Assembly: GCA_937952135.1 (NCBI GenBank)
Contig: CALFYL010000195.1
Location: forward strand, 1-28,838
Direction: 5' to 3'
DNA length: 28,838 nt
DNA from: an uncultured Planctomycetia bacterium
Lineage (GTDB): Bacteria; Planctomycetota; UBA1135; GCA-002686595
Part shown: piece after piece, positions 1 through 8,784 of the stretch
Position numbering within the stretch: the first letter of the stretch is position 1
Layout of the letters: every line of letters begins with the position of its first letter
The notes under the pieces: generated by a model
Databases searched by the model: none
What the model was told of the DNA's origin: nothing
Seen by the model: only the letters and a program-made list of their open reading frames with translations
Position numbers and translations under genes: made by a program

Positions 1-3000
1 TAGTCGAAGGCCGAGAACAGGTCGAACATCGCGTTGCGGATGATCGGCAAGTAGATCGATCGCCGCGGCGAGTCGTAACGCGTCGAGTCGTTCGACTGGT
101 CGTTCGTGACGTAGCCGCGGTTGGCGAGCGCCATCAACGTGCCGCCGACTTCGCGCTCGAGCTTGCCCGACAGCGCGAGGACGTTGTCGCGAAGCGTCTC
201 GGCGTCCATGCGGCGGCGCTCGAAGCGCCACAGCGCCAAGTTCTCGGGATCGAGCGCGCGCGCGACGGCGTCCTCGCGCGTCGAGAGCTGGTACGTCGCC
301 GACTGACAGATGGTGCGGTGCAGGCTCTTGAGCGACCAGTCGCGGCGCACGAGCTCGCGCGCGAGCCAGTCCAGCAGCTCGGGGTGCGTGGGCTGGTCGC
401 CGCGCGCGCCGAAGTTCGAGCTCGACGCGACGAGCCCGCGGCCGAAGTGGCCCTGCCACAGACGGTTCGCGATCACTCGCGCGGTGAGCGGGTTGCGCGG
501 ATCGAACATCCAGCGCGCGAACTCGAGCCGGCCGCTGGCGCCCTCGGCGATCGGCGGCGATTCGCAATCGAGCTCGAGCGCGTCGAAGAAGCGCCGCGGG
601 AGCGGCTCGCCGGCCTTGTCGAGGTGGCTCCCGCGCTTGAACAGCGGCAGACCGCCGACTTCCTTCGCGTCGCGCACCGCGAGCGCGACCTCGAACTCCG
701 CAGGCAGCGTGCGCTCGAGTTCCTCCGCAGTCGCGCGCGCGGACGCGATCGCGACGCGATCGGCTTCGCGGTAGTGCGGGGCCATCGCCTCGGTCGAGAG
801 CCGCAGCGGACTCTCACCTCCGCGCAACACCAACCGCAGCCCCTCGAGCCCCGCATCGTCGAGCTTCTCGACCTTCTTGCCCTCCTGCACGCGTCGATCG
901 CGCCAGGCCGTTTCGGCAGCCGAGAACAACGCCTGGTAGCGACCCGCGAGCTCGCGCAGCGAACTCGGCGCGAGCCCGTCGAGCAGCCCGAGCACGTGCG
1001 GATTCCACGCCGCGAGCTTGCCGGCGTCGCGCTCGGCGCGCAGTCGCTCGACGAGCGCCGCGGCCCTGACTTCGAAGGACTCGGCTTCGGCGGGTTCGCG
1101 TTCGAGCTTCGCGAACGCGTGCCACAGCGCGAAGACCGGATCCTCGCGGCGCGCGCTCGCCATCAGCGCCAGCGTCCACGCGCGCACGATCTCCGCAGCG
1201 AGCCCGTCGGCCCAGGCATTGCCTTCCACGGGCCAGGCGCAGGTCTCGCGGTCCGCGGGAACGTCGATCAGCGCGAGCTTGTCGAAGTGCGGCATCGCGC
1301 CGTCGCGTTCGAAGCGCAGCACGTTGCGGCCCGCGCGCAGCTCGAGCACGCCGACGCGCAACCAGCGCTGGCCGTCGGGATTCCACGAGCCCGTCGTTTC
1401 GCCGAGCGCCGCGTCGAACACGACCGCGCCGTCGACCGACACCTGCACGGGCCGCGACTCCATCGCCGCCAGCCGCACTTCGAGCTGCCGCCGGCCCGCG
1501 CTCGCGACCGTGATGTCGAACTCGGCGAACTGCACGCCCCCCGCCGCGGTGCGCGTCACCACGGTTTGCGCCGAGCCGTAGGTCTTGTCGTCGACGATCA
1601 AGTTGCCGCGGCTCTGCTCTTCGGCCTCGAGCACGAGCGCGCCATGCGACGCGTTCGCCGCCGCGAGCAAGTACTTCGCCGTGTCCGCCGACCACGTGCG
1701 CAACAACGCCTCGTCGGCCTCTTTCCGCAGCCGCTCCACGTCGCCGCGCGCCGCGTCGAGCTTCGCCACGTGCGCGCGCCGCGCTTCGATCGCCGCCGCC
1801 GGTCCGAGCTCGCGCTCGTTCCAACCCGACACGAAGTCGAAATTCGCCATCGTCGCCGTGCTCTTGAACACTCCGGCGAGCGAGTAGTAGTCGGCCTGGC
1901 TGATCGGATCGAACTTGTGGTCGTGGCAGCGCGCGCAACCCATCGTCAGGCCGAGGAACGTGCGGCAGGCGACGTCCATCTGCTCGTCGACGATGTCGAA
2001 GCTGAGCTTCTCCTTGTCCTGCTCGGCGAGCATCTTCGGACCGAGCACGAGGAAGCCCGTCGCCGCGATCTGGTCCGCCAGCTGCTGGGGGTCGGAGGGC
2101 TCGGGCAGCAAGTCGCCGGCGATCTGCCACGTCGCGAACTGCTCGTACGGCAGGTCCTGGTTGAGCGCGCGCACGACCCAGTCGCGGTAGCGCCACGCGT
2201 GGCTCATCGCGAGGTTCTCGTCGAGCCCGTTCGAGTCCGAATAGCGCGCGAGGTCGAGCCAGTAGCGCCCCCAGCGTTCGCCGTAGTGCGGCGACGCGAG
2301 CAAGCGCTCGATCTGCTTCGCCCACGCATTCGGCGTCGCGTCGCGCTCGAAACCCTCGATTTCCTCGAGTGTCGGCGGCAAGCCGGTGAGGTCGAGGCTG
2401 AGCCGGCGCAGCAGCGTGCGGCGGTCCGCGCGGGGCGCGGGCTCGACGCCAAGCTCTTCGTGGCGCGCGCGGACGAACAGGTCGATCTCGTTCGCGCACC
2501 AGGCGTCGTTCTTCACCGCCGGCGGCAGCTCGCCCGCCAGCGGCGCGAGCGACCACAACTCACTCGCCTTCGCGGCCACGATCCCAGCGGACGCGCCCGG
2601 TTCGCTCGTCTCGTTCGCCGTCGACTCCGGAAACGCCGCCCCTCGGCGCACCCACTCCTCGAGGAGCGCGATCTCCGCATCGGAGAGCCTGCCGTTCGGC
2701 GGCATCTGCATGTCGCCGCCGTAGCGCACCGCTTCGACGAGCAAGCTGCCTTCGACGTCGCCGGGAACGAGCGCGGGCCCGCTCGAGCCGCCTTCGAGCA
2801 GCGCGGCGCGCGAGTCGACGCGCAAACGCCCCTTCGGACGCGCCGCGGCGCCGGAGTGGCATTCGTAGCAGTGCTGCGCGAGCAGCGGGCGCACCTTCGA
2901 CTCGAAATGGTCGACGTCGGGCCCGCTTTGCGGACCGCGCTCGCCGCCCTGCGCGAGCGCCGCGCCGACGGTTCCGAGCGGCGCGAGCGCGCACAAACTG

Positions 3001-3047
3001 GCGACGGCGACGAGCGAAACCGCAATCGAGGACAGGTGCTTCGCCAC
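1..3047 (-). CDS. Exported planctomycete cytochrome c / DUF1549 / CBM-like / DUF1553 protein, C-terminus cut by window edge
   Basis: Reading on the minus strand from a GTG at 3047, a signal-peptide-like N-terminus (VAKHLSSIAVSLVAVASLC) is followed by a cytochrome c-type heme site CYECH near residue 57 and the MQMPP motif typical of planctomycete cytochrome c domains. DUF1549 follows (residues about 175-400), with the family motif GCARCHDHKFDPI near residue 369, a second CxxCH. Residues about 465-595 look like a carbohydrate-binding beta-sandwich (CBM6/35-like). DUF1553 runs from about 730 to the window edge and includes a stretch ending IIRNAMFDLFSAFD. About 1015 residues are present; roughly the last 100 expected from the family are missing. 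These proteins are common in Planctomycetota and are often proposed to act in periplasmic polysaccharide or organic-matter breakdown, but their biochemistry is unsettled. The GTG start is chosen because the signal sequence begins there; the nearest in-frame ATG lies inside the cytochrome domain. Confidence 0.93.
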   Translation of the reverse strand, partial: MAKHLSSIAVSLVAVASLCALAPLGTVGAALAQGGERGPQSGPDVDHFESKVRPLLAQHCYECHSGAAARPKGRLRVDSRAALLEGGSSGPALVPGDVEGSLLVEAVRYGGDMQMPPNGRLSDAEIALLEEWVRRGAAFPESTANETSEPGASAGIVAAKASELWSLAPLAGELPPAVKNDAWCANEIDLFVRARHEELGVEPAPRADRRTLLRRLSLDLTGLPPTLEEIEGFERDATPNAWAKQIERLLASPHYGERWGRYWLDLARYSDSNGLDENLAMSHAWRYRDWVVRALNQDLPYEQFATWQIAGDLLPEPSDPQQLADQIAATGFLVLGPKMLAEQDKEKLSFDIVDEQMDVACRTFLGLTMGCARCHDHKFDPISQADYYSLAGVFKSTATMANFDFVSGWNERELGPAAAIEARRAHVAKLDAARGDVERLRKEADEALLRTWSADTAKYLLAAANASHGALVLEAEEQSRGNLIVDDKTYGSAQTVVTRTAAGGVQFAEFDITVASAGRRQLEVRLAAMESRPVQVSVDGAVVFDAALGETTGSWNPDGQRWLRVGVLELRAGRNVLRFERDGAMPHFDKLALIDVPADRETCAWPVEGNAWADGLAAEIVRAWTLALMASARREDPVFALWHAFAKLEREPAEAESFEVRAAALVERLRAERDAGKLAAWNPHVLGLLDGLAPSSLRELAGRYQALFSAAETAWRDRRVQEGKKVEKLDDAGLEGLRLVLRGGESPLRLSTEAMAPHYREADRVAIASARATAEELERTLPAEFEVALAVRDAKEVGGLPLFKRGSHLDKAGEPLPRRFFDALELDCESPPIAEGASGRLEFARWMFDPRNPLTARVIANRLWQGHFGRGLVASSSNFGARGDQPTHPELLDWLARELVRRDWSLKSLHRTICQSATYQLSTREDAVARALDPENLALWRFERRRMDAETLRDNVLALSGKLEREVGGTLMALANRGYVTNDQSNDSTRYDSPRRSIYLPIIRNAMFDLFSAFD

Positions 3048-3237
3048 GGCGTTCCAGGATAGCGCGGCCTCGCGCAGCGGTTGCGATTCGAAGCGTGCGA
3101 CTTGAAGTGGCGCGCGACTCGGCGGAGGCTTGCTCGCGTGAAAGCGTCGGAGCGCGCGTGACTCCCAGGCGCAATGCGAAGGCCCGCGAGCTTTCATCGA
3201 CGCACGACGCATCGACCCACGGACCGTCGAGATCCCC

Positions 3238-4407
3238 ATGCAACGGACGAGAACCGCGAACCGCTTCGCCCCCACCGCTCTCGCGCTCGCGGCGTTAGCG
3301 CTGATCGCGAGCTGCGCAACGCCGCAGAGCCAGCCTTCGAGTTCAACGGCGAACAAGCTCGCGCCGGAGCCGTCCGGCGCACCTTCCGCGGGCGAGGAGT
3401 TCGGCTCGCTGCGCAACGCGCGCGTGGCGTTCGAGCGTCCGACCGGCGCGCTGACGTACTTCGCGGGCCCGCTGGACCCCGCGCAGCTCGACGAGCTCGC
3501 GAAGCTCGCGCCCAACGTGCGCGTCGTCGCGGGCCTGTCGCGCGAACAGGCGCTCGAACGCGCCGGCGAGGCCCACGGAATCGAAGCGCGCTTCGCCACA
3601 CCGGAGTTTCTCTCGCGCGCACCGAACCTCGTGTGGGTGCAGGCGATGAGCGCCGGCGTCGATCGCTACATGGGCGTCGCAGCGCTCGTCGAGAACGAGC
3701 GCATCGTCCTCACGAACCAGCGCGGCGCGCACGGGCCGGCGATCGCCGACCACTGCTTCGCGATGCTGCTCACGCTCACGCGCGACCTGCGTTTCTTCGC
3801 GGACCGGCAACGCGAGCAGAAGTGGGCGCGCGAAGGCTCTGGGAAGCAGCCGTTCGCGCTCGAGGGCCGCACGATGTTCGTGGTCGGCCTCGGCGGCATC
3901 GGAGCCGAGGTCGCCGAGCGCGCGCACGGCTTCGGGATGCGCGTGATCGCGACGCGCCGCTCGGGCAGCGACAACCCGGCTTTCGTCGAGCGCGTCGGCA
4001 AGCCCGACGAGATGCTCGCGATGCTCCCCGAGGCCGACGTGGTCACGCTGTGCGTGCCGCTGACGTCCGAGACGGAGAAGCTCTTCGACGCGCGCGCGTT
4101 CGCGGCGCTCAAGCCCGGCGCCATCTTGATCAACATCGCGCGCGGCAAGGTCGTCGACACGCAAGCGCTCCTGGAGGCGCTCGAATCGGGCCGGCTGGGC
4201 GGCGCCTGCCTCGACGTGACCGACCCCGAACCGCTGCCCGACGAGCACCCGCTGTGGAGCGCCGAGAACGTCGTGATCACGCCGCACGTCGCCGCCGACG
4301 CCGAGCTCACGTTCGAACGCACGTGGTCGCTGTTCCGCGAGAACGTGCGCCGCTTCGGCGCCGGCGAGCCGCTGCTCAACGTCGTCGACAAGCGCGCGGG
4401 CTACTGA
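3238..4407 (+). CDS. D-2-hydroxyacid dehydrogenase (NAD-dependent fold) with a lipoprotein signal peptide
   Basis: A 389-residue protein of the D-isomer-specific 2-hydroxyacid dehydrogenase family (phosphoglycerate/glyoxylate reductase type), which reduces 2-ketoacids with NAD(P)H. The Rossmann motif GLGGIG is at residues 217-222. The catalytic Arg-Glu-His set is complete: R302 in NIARGKVVD, E331 in DPEPLP and H350 in ITPHVA. The unusual part is the N-terminus: Arg-rich residues 1-9, a hydrophobic run 11-24, then a lipobox-like LIASC with Cys at residue 26, then a low-complexity linker to about residue 54 before the catalytic domain. This predicts a membrane-anchored exported lipoprotein, although the cofactor is normally cytosolic. 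The manganese exporter gene starts 54 bp downstream on the same strand. The substrate cannot be read from the sequence. Confidence 0.9.
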   Translation: MQRTRTANRFAPTALALAALALIASCATPQSQPSSSTANKLAPEPSGAPSAGEEFGSLRNARVAFERPTGALTYFAGPLDPAQLDELAKLAPNVRVVAGLSREQALERAGEAHGIEARFATPEFLSRAPNLVWVQAMSAGVDRYMGVAALVENERIVLTNQRGAHGPAIADHCFAMLLTLTRDLRFFADRQREQKWAREGSGKQPFALEGRTMFVVGLGGIGAEVAERAHGFGMRVIATRRSGSDNPAFVERVGKPDEMLAMLPEADVVTLCVPLTSETEKLFDARAFAALKPGAILINIARGKVVDTQALLEALESGRLGGACLDVTDPEPLPDEHPLWSAENVVITPHVAADAELTFERTWSLFRENVRRFGAGEPLLNVVDKRAGY

Positions 4408-4461
4408 CGCGTCCGTTCGAGCGTGGACTTCGGCCGCGGGACGCGGGACGATGGCCCTTCG

Positions 4462-5016
4462 ATGCCGATTTGGACGGTGGTGGTGCTGGGGATCGGGCTG
4501 GCGGTCGACAGCACGCTGGTGGCGCTGGCGCTCGGGCTGCGCGCGGGACCGCGGCGCAAGCGTGCGGCGCTGGCGGTCGGCGCCGCGTTCGGGTTCGTGC
4601 ACGGAGTGTTGACGCTGCTCGGCGCGGGGGTGGGCCAGCAAGTCGCGTCGTGGGTCGCGGACTTCGACCACTGGATCGCGTTCGCCGTGCTCGGCGCGCT
4701 CGGACTGAAGGCGGTCCTCGATGTGCGCCGCGAAACGGAGGCGCCGCCCGAGCTCTCGGCGCTCACGGTGCTGCTCGCGTCGGTGGCGACGAGCCTCGAC
4801 GGAGTCGCGGTGGGTTTCGGGCTCGCGCTGGCGTCGAAACCGGCCGGACCTGTCGCGATCAGCGCAGGGATCGCCACAGCGATCGGCGCCGCACTCGCGT
4901 TCTCGCTCGGCCGCAGCGTCCCCACGCGCGCGCGCAAGATCGCTCAGGTGTTCGCGGGACTTCTGCTGATCGCCATCGGCGCGTCGATCGTGTTCGAGCA
5001 CCGCTCGGCCAACTAG
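4462..5016 (+). CDS. mntP: MntP-type manganese efflux pump
   Basis: A 184-residue, very hydrophobic protein with about six predicted membrane segments, matching the size of the MntP (formerly DUF204/YebN) family. The family is built from two related three-helix repeats, each with a membrane-embedded aspartate. Here they are D16 in GLAVDSTLVALALG and D113 in ATSLDGVAVGFGLAL, matching the Asp positions characteristic of MntP. The known role is Mn(II) export across the inner membrane. The start at 4462 (MPIWTVVV) puts the first aspartate at residue 16; an in-frame ATG at 4423 would add a polar 13-residue tail and is less likely. The gene lies in a same-strand run with the dehydrogenase (54 bp before) and the solute-binding protein (13 bp after). 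I saw no manganese riboswitch in the 54-bp gap. Divergent relatives may move other divalent ions. Confidence 0.85.
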   Translation: MPIWTVVVLGIGLAVDSTLVALALGLRAGPRRKRAALAVGAAFGFVHGVLTLLGAGVGQQVASWVADFDHWIAFAVLGALGLKAVLDVRRETEAPPELSALTVLLASVATSLDGVAVGFGLALASKPAGPVAISAGIATAIGAALAFSLGRSVPTRARKIAQVFAGLLLIAIGASIVFEHRSAN

Positions 5017-5029
5017 CCCGCCCGCTCCC

Positions 5030-6727
5030 ATGCTCTCCGCCGCGCTGCTCACGCTGATCGCACTCGCTCCGCAGGAGCTCGCGGACCTCCCGCGGCCCGG
5101 CGCCGTCGACGTCGATCGCTTCCACCCCGAGCGAACGCGCGCCGTCCGAGCGCGCCGCGGCGGCGAAGTCACCGTGGCGGCGCCCGCGCTTCCGGCGAGC
5201 CTCAACGCGATGATCGAAAGCTCCGGCGTCGCGCGGCAGGTGCTGTACGAAACGCACGAGAGCTTGCTGCGGCGCAACTGGGAGACCTGGGAGCTCGAAC
5301 CGGCGCTCGCGAAGTGGGTGCGCGTCGAGCGCGACGGCGACGAGCTCGCCTACGTGTTCGAGTTGCGCGAGGGCGTGAAGTGGCACGACGGGCACGTGTT
5401 CGACGCGCGCGACGTGCTGTTCTCGTTCGAGTGCTTCCGCAACCCGCATGTGCGCTGCGACCGCAAGCGCGGCGTGTTCGAGAAGCTCGCGAGTGCGAAG
5501 CTCACGGAAGACGGCGCGCTGCGGTTCGAGTTCGCCGCGCCCTATTTCTTGGCCGAATCGGCCTTCGACGAGACCTTCACGATCCTCCCGTCGCACGTCT
5601 ACGACCTCTCCGATCCCGACAATCCGCGCCACAAGGCGAACGCCGGCGCCGAGGAGCAGGGCCGCTTCGTCAACGAGCACGAGGCGAACCGCAAGTGGAT
5701 CGGGCTCGGCCCGTACCGCGTCACGAACTTCGGCGGCGAGCGCATCGAGGCCGAGCGTTTCGAGGGCTACTTCGACCCGGCGAACGCCGGTTACCTCGAG
5801 AAACTAAGCTGGCGCGCCTTCGGCGATGCGCACGCTGCGCTCAACGCGATGCTCGAAGGCGAGCTCGATTTCTTCGACCGCTTGAGTGTCGAGGACTACT
5901 TCGGCGAGCGCACGAGCTCCGAACGCTTCGCGCAGCGGCTCTACAAAGGCCTGATTCAGACGCCCTCGGTGAGCGTGACGGCGTGGAACCTCGCCACACC
6001 CGAGCTCGCCGACGTCCGCGTGCGAACCGCGCTCGCGCTCGCGTCGAATTGGGAGGCGATCCGGCTCGGCGTCTACCGCGGGCTCGCGGCGCGCGTCACG
6101 GGCGAGCAACCGGTGTTCGCACCGCACTACGACCGCGAGCTCGCGCCGCTGCCCTTCGAGCGTTCGCGCGCCGAGCGCTTGCTCGCCGATGCCGGCTGGA
6201 TCGATCGCGACGGCGACGGCCTCGTCGACAAGGACGGCCGCGCGCTCGAGATCGACTACCTGCACGCGACGGGCGCCGACGTGACGTCGAAGATCGCGCA
6301 GGCGCTGCAAGCGGACCTGGCCGAGGTCGGTGTGAAGCTCCATCTCGTGCCGCGCGATCCGGCTGCCTTCGCGGAGGCGCTGCGCAAGCGCGAGTTCGAG
6401 GCGGCGGCGCTGACGCTCGCGACCACCTACGCGAACGATCCGGAGCCGCTGTGGCATTCGAAGTGGGCCGCGGGCACGAGCGCGAACCGCTGGGGGCTCC
6501 GCGACGAGAAGGTCGACGCGCTGCTGAGCGAACTTCAGGCGGAGACGGTCCCCGCGAAGCGCGACGCGCTCTTCAAGCGCTTGCAAGCGCGCATCTACGA
6601 GTTGCAGCCGTGCATGTTCGGGCTGTGGGCGGCGCGACGTTTCGTGCTCGCCAAGCGCGTGCGCGGCGTGCAGCTCTTCGCGCTCGACCCCGGCTACTCG
6701 CTGCGGCGTTGGTACGTCGCGCCGTAG
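5030..6727 (+). CDS. Family 5 extracellular solute-binding protein (peptide/oligopeptide ABC transporter type)
   Basis: A 565-residue protein starting with a short hydrophobic signal sequence (MLSAALLTLIALAPQ). It has the SBP_bac_5 signature LREGVKWHDGHVFDARDVLFS around residues 112-132, the IGLGPYRVTNF motif around 224-234, and the DRDGDGLVDKDG loop in the C-terminal lobe near residue 395 that is frequent in this family. Family members capture peptides, nickel or other solutes in the periplasm and pass them to an ABC permease. No permease or ATPase gene is in the window, so this is an orphan binding protein here. It begins 13 bp after mntP, so co-transcription is likely, but a functional link with manganese export is not shown. 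The gene ends only 7 bp from the stop of the convergent gene on the other strand. The ligand cannot be predicted. Confidence 0.9.
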   Translation: MLSAALLTLIALAPQELADLPRPGAVDVDRFHPERTRAVRARRGGEVTVAAPALPASLNAMIESSGVARQVLYETHESLLRRNWETWELEPALAKWVRVERDGDELAYVFELREGVKWHDGHVFDARDVLFSFECFRNPHVRCDRKRGVFEKLASAKLTEDGALRFEFAAPYFLAESAFDETFTILPSHVYDLSDPDNPRHKANAGAEEQGRFVNEHEANRKWIGLGPYRVTNFGGERIEAERFEGYFDPANAGYLEKLSWRAFGDAHAALNAMLEGELDFFDRLSVEDYFGERTSSERFAQRLYKGLIQTPSVSVTAWNLATPELADVRVRTALALASNWEAIRLGVYRGLAARVTGEQPVFAPHYDRELAPLPFERSRAERLLADAGWIDRDGDGLVDKDGRALEIDYLHATGADVTSKIAQALQADLAEVGVKLHLVPRDPAAFAEALRKREFEAAALTLATTYANDPEPLWHSKWAAGTSANRWGLRDEKVDALLSELQAETVPAKRDALFKRLQARIYELQPCMFGLWAARRFVLAKRVRGVQLFALDPGYSLRRWYVAP

Positions 6728-6734
6728 CGCGCTC

Positions 6735-8504
6735 TCACGCTCCTGGCAGCAGGAAGCCCGGACCCACCGGCAACGGCAGGCGCAGCACCGAACTCGTGCG
6801 CGGCCACGCGCCGAACAGCGAAACCGCTCCGCCCTGCCCCACCGAGAGCCCGAGCTCGCCCGTCGGCGCCCACGACAGCGTCGGCCCGAAGAACAGCGCG
6901 CGATCGGAGAACTTGACCAGCGTGTTCGAGCTCGCATCGAAGCGCCACAGACGCTCCTTCGTCAACGTGCGTTCGACGAACGCCGCCCAACCGCCCGGGC
7001 CGGCCGTGAAGCGGTCGAACAGGTGCAGCGTGTTGACCGAGAGCAGCGGCGCGCCCGGAGGATTCCAGTTCGCGTCGATGCGGAAGACCTCGACCGGCTT
7101 CGCGCCGTTCGAGCGCTGCAACGCGACGAGCGTGTCGGCGCCCGCGCGCTCGACGAAGTGCACCTCCTTCGCGTTCGGAATGAGCACCGTGAAGCCGGTG
7201 CTCGACGCGTCGGCCGCGATCAGCTCGCCCGTGCCGCCGCTGTAGCGCGTGTGCATCAGGACGCGCGAGGTGCCCGGCTCGAGCGCCGTCGTCTGCGGCT
7301 TGAGCTCTGCGGGCACGACGAAGGGCGGCAGCGGAACGCCGCTCGACTGCGTGAGGTTGAGCAGGTTCGCCGCGCCGCCCGCGGGGAGCTGCGCCGAGTA
7401 CAGGTCGATGTTCTCGATCACCGGCGGCCCGGTGGTCGAGCGCTCCCCCGCCGCGAAGACGAGCACGCTGCTCGCGGGCCGGAAGAAGAAGTCGCCGATC
7501 TCATCGATGGTGTCGATGAAGTTCGCGTCCTGCGTGAGGTGGTCGCCCGGCGCGGGCGCGAGCGGCGGCACGCGGCCGAGAAAGGCCTCGCGCGAGACGT
7601 CGGTCTCGAGGCGCCACGCGCAGTGCGAACCGTCGTCGGAGATCGCGAGGTACGGGCCGTGGAGATGGTCGGGCAAGTAACCGGCGGGCGAGAGGCGCGC
7701 GGGCGCGGCCGTCACGGCGACGGCGCCGCCGGAACTCGTGAACGCATAGACGTCGAGCTCGTCGGCCGCCGGCCCCGCGGTCGTGACCGCCCACTGGCCG
7801 TTCGAGCTGAACGCGACCTCGCCCGAGAAGCGCGCGGGCAGCGGCGCGGGGAAGGCCACCGGCGTCGCGTCGCCCTGGCTGCCGGCGGCGAAGCGCCACA
7901 CGCCGGCGGGACTCGCGAGCACACCCCACGCGGCGCGGTAGTGAACGCCGCCTGCGACGAAGCGCTGCGGCGCGAGGTTCGAGGTGCGGTTGAGCTCGGC
8001 GCCGCTCGCGAGGTCGACTTCGATCGCATCCCCGCCCGCCGGGAGCGTCGTGACGACCAGCAGTGCGGCGCCGCTCGGCGCGACGGCGACGCGCGCGATG
8101 AACGGCGGCTGGTCGCCGGCCGGGCCGACTCCGTTGCGCACGAACACGCGGCGCGCGCGGCCGGCGCCGTCGACGACGAACAGGCCGAACTCGAGGCCGC
8201 TCGCCGCGGGGCGCGAGTAGCGGTAGAGCGAGCCCCGGCCGCTCGGGAGCACCAGCCGGCTCGCCCCCGGAACGTCGCCGCGATAGCGCGGCACGTCGGA
8301 GCGCAGCCCGTCGAGTTCGAGTCGGCCGGTGGCGTCGATCGGCAGCAGAGTGAGGCCGTCGAGCCCGGCGACGGGCGCCGCCGGCGAGGTGGCGCTGGGA
8401 TCGACTTCGACGACCGCTCCGACGCCGCCGGGCGCGCCCTGAAACACGACGAGGCCGCTTTGCGCAAGCGGAAGGAGCGAGAGAAAGGCGGCGGTGGCGA
8501 TCAT
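6735..8504 (-). CDS. Secreted protein of unknown function, possible beta-propeller
   Basis: A 589-residue protein with a short signal peptide (MIATAAFLSLLPLAQSG) and no membrane segment afterwards. The body consists of recurring beta-rich blocks in the style of TolB/WD-like propellers: hydrophobic strands followed by SSNGQWAVTT, SDDGSHCAWRL, VAPSGAALLVVTT and WAPTGELGLSV, each resembling the D/N-G turn before a strand in such repeats. I do not recognise a named family and see no catalytic motif. An AGGA about 10 nt before the ATG could serve as ribosome-binding site. The gene follows the RTX-like gene on the same strand after 280 bp that contain a strong palindrome, so it may have its own promoter. 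It could be a cell-surface or extracellular reporter-like protein of the kind common in planctomycete genomes. Confidence 0.75.
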   Translation of the reverse strand: MIATAAFLSLLPLAQSGLVVFQGAPGGVGAVVEVDPSATSPAAPVAGLDGLTLLPIDATGRLELDGLRSDVPRYRGDVPGASRLVLPSGRGSLYRYSRPAASGLEFGLFVVDGAGRARRVFVRNGVGPAGDQPPFIARVAVAPSGAALLVVTTLPAGGDAIEVDLASGAELNRTSNLAPQRFVAGGVHYRAAWGVLASPAGVWRFAAGSQGDATPVAFPAPLPARFSGEVAFSSNGQWAVTTAGPAADELDVYAFTSSGGAVAVTAAPARLSPAGYLPDHLHGPYLAISDDGSHCAWRLETDVSREAFLGRVPPLAPAPGDHLTQDANFIDTIDEIGDFFFRPASSVLVFAAGERSTTGPPVIENIDLYSAQLPAGGAANLLNLTQSSGVPLPPFVVPAELKPQTTALEPGTSRVLMHTRYSGGTGELIAADASSTGFTVLIPNAKEVHFVERAGADTLVALQRSNGAKPVEVFRIDANWNPPGAPLLSVNTLHLFDRFTAGPGGWAAFVERTLTKERLWRFDASSNTLVKFSDRALFFGPTLSWAPTGELGLSVGQGGAVSLFGAWPRTSSVLRLPLPVGPGFLLPGA

Positions 8505-8694
8505 GGGGAGAGAGTCCTGGTGCGGGGCGGGGACGGATGGGCAATCGCCGTTCCCCAGCGCGGGCCGCGCGAGCTGGCGCTCCTATGGTCTACCCCTCTG
8601 CCCTTTCCCGCGCCGGGCCAGTGGACGTAGGGGGTCGATTCGCCGCTGCTTTCTCACCGGTTTGACACACGGCGCCGGGAGGCCGGTTCGCCGC

Positions 8695-8715
8695 GCCGTC
8701 CAGGGCCTGGACGGC
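8695..8715. repeat. Perfect inverted repeat (9-bp arms), copy A of the GTCCAGGNCCTGGAC palindrome
   Basis: The arms GCCGTCCAG and CTGGACGGC are separated by GGC. The core at 8698-8712 reads GTCCAGGGCCTGGAC. The same core, differing only in the centre base, occurs at 10330-10344, and its 10-bp left arm GCCGTCCAGG recurs at 10264-10273. It lies 69 bp downstream of the RTX-like gene stop and about 190 bp upstream of the propeller-like gene. It could be a terminator hairpin without a U tract or a protein-binding operator; the repetition favours an operator. Confidence 0.6.
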
Positions 8716-8784
8716 CGGCCGGCGCGCGATCCAGCCGGCGGACGGCCGCGGCAAGCGCGCCCGCCCGGAACTCGCCCGCCCCGC

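Noticed and set aside
318..3062. 914-residue open frame on the plus strand
   Set aside because: Arg/Ala/Glu-rich with no domain and antisense to the cytochrome c/DUF1549/DUF1553 gene, whose motifs are unambiguous; an effect of high GC.
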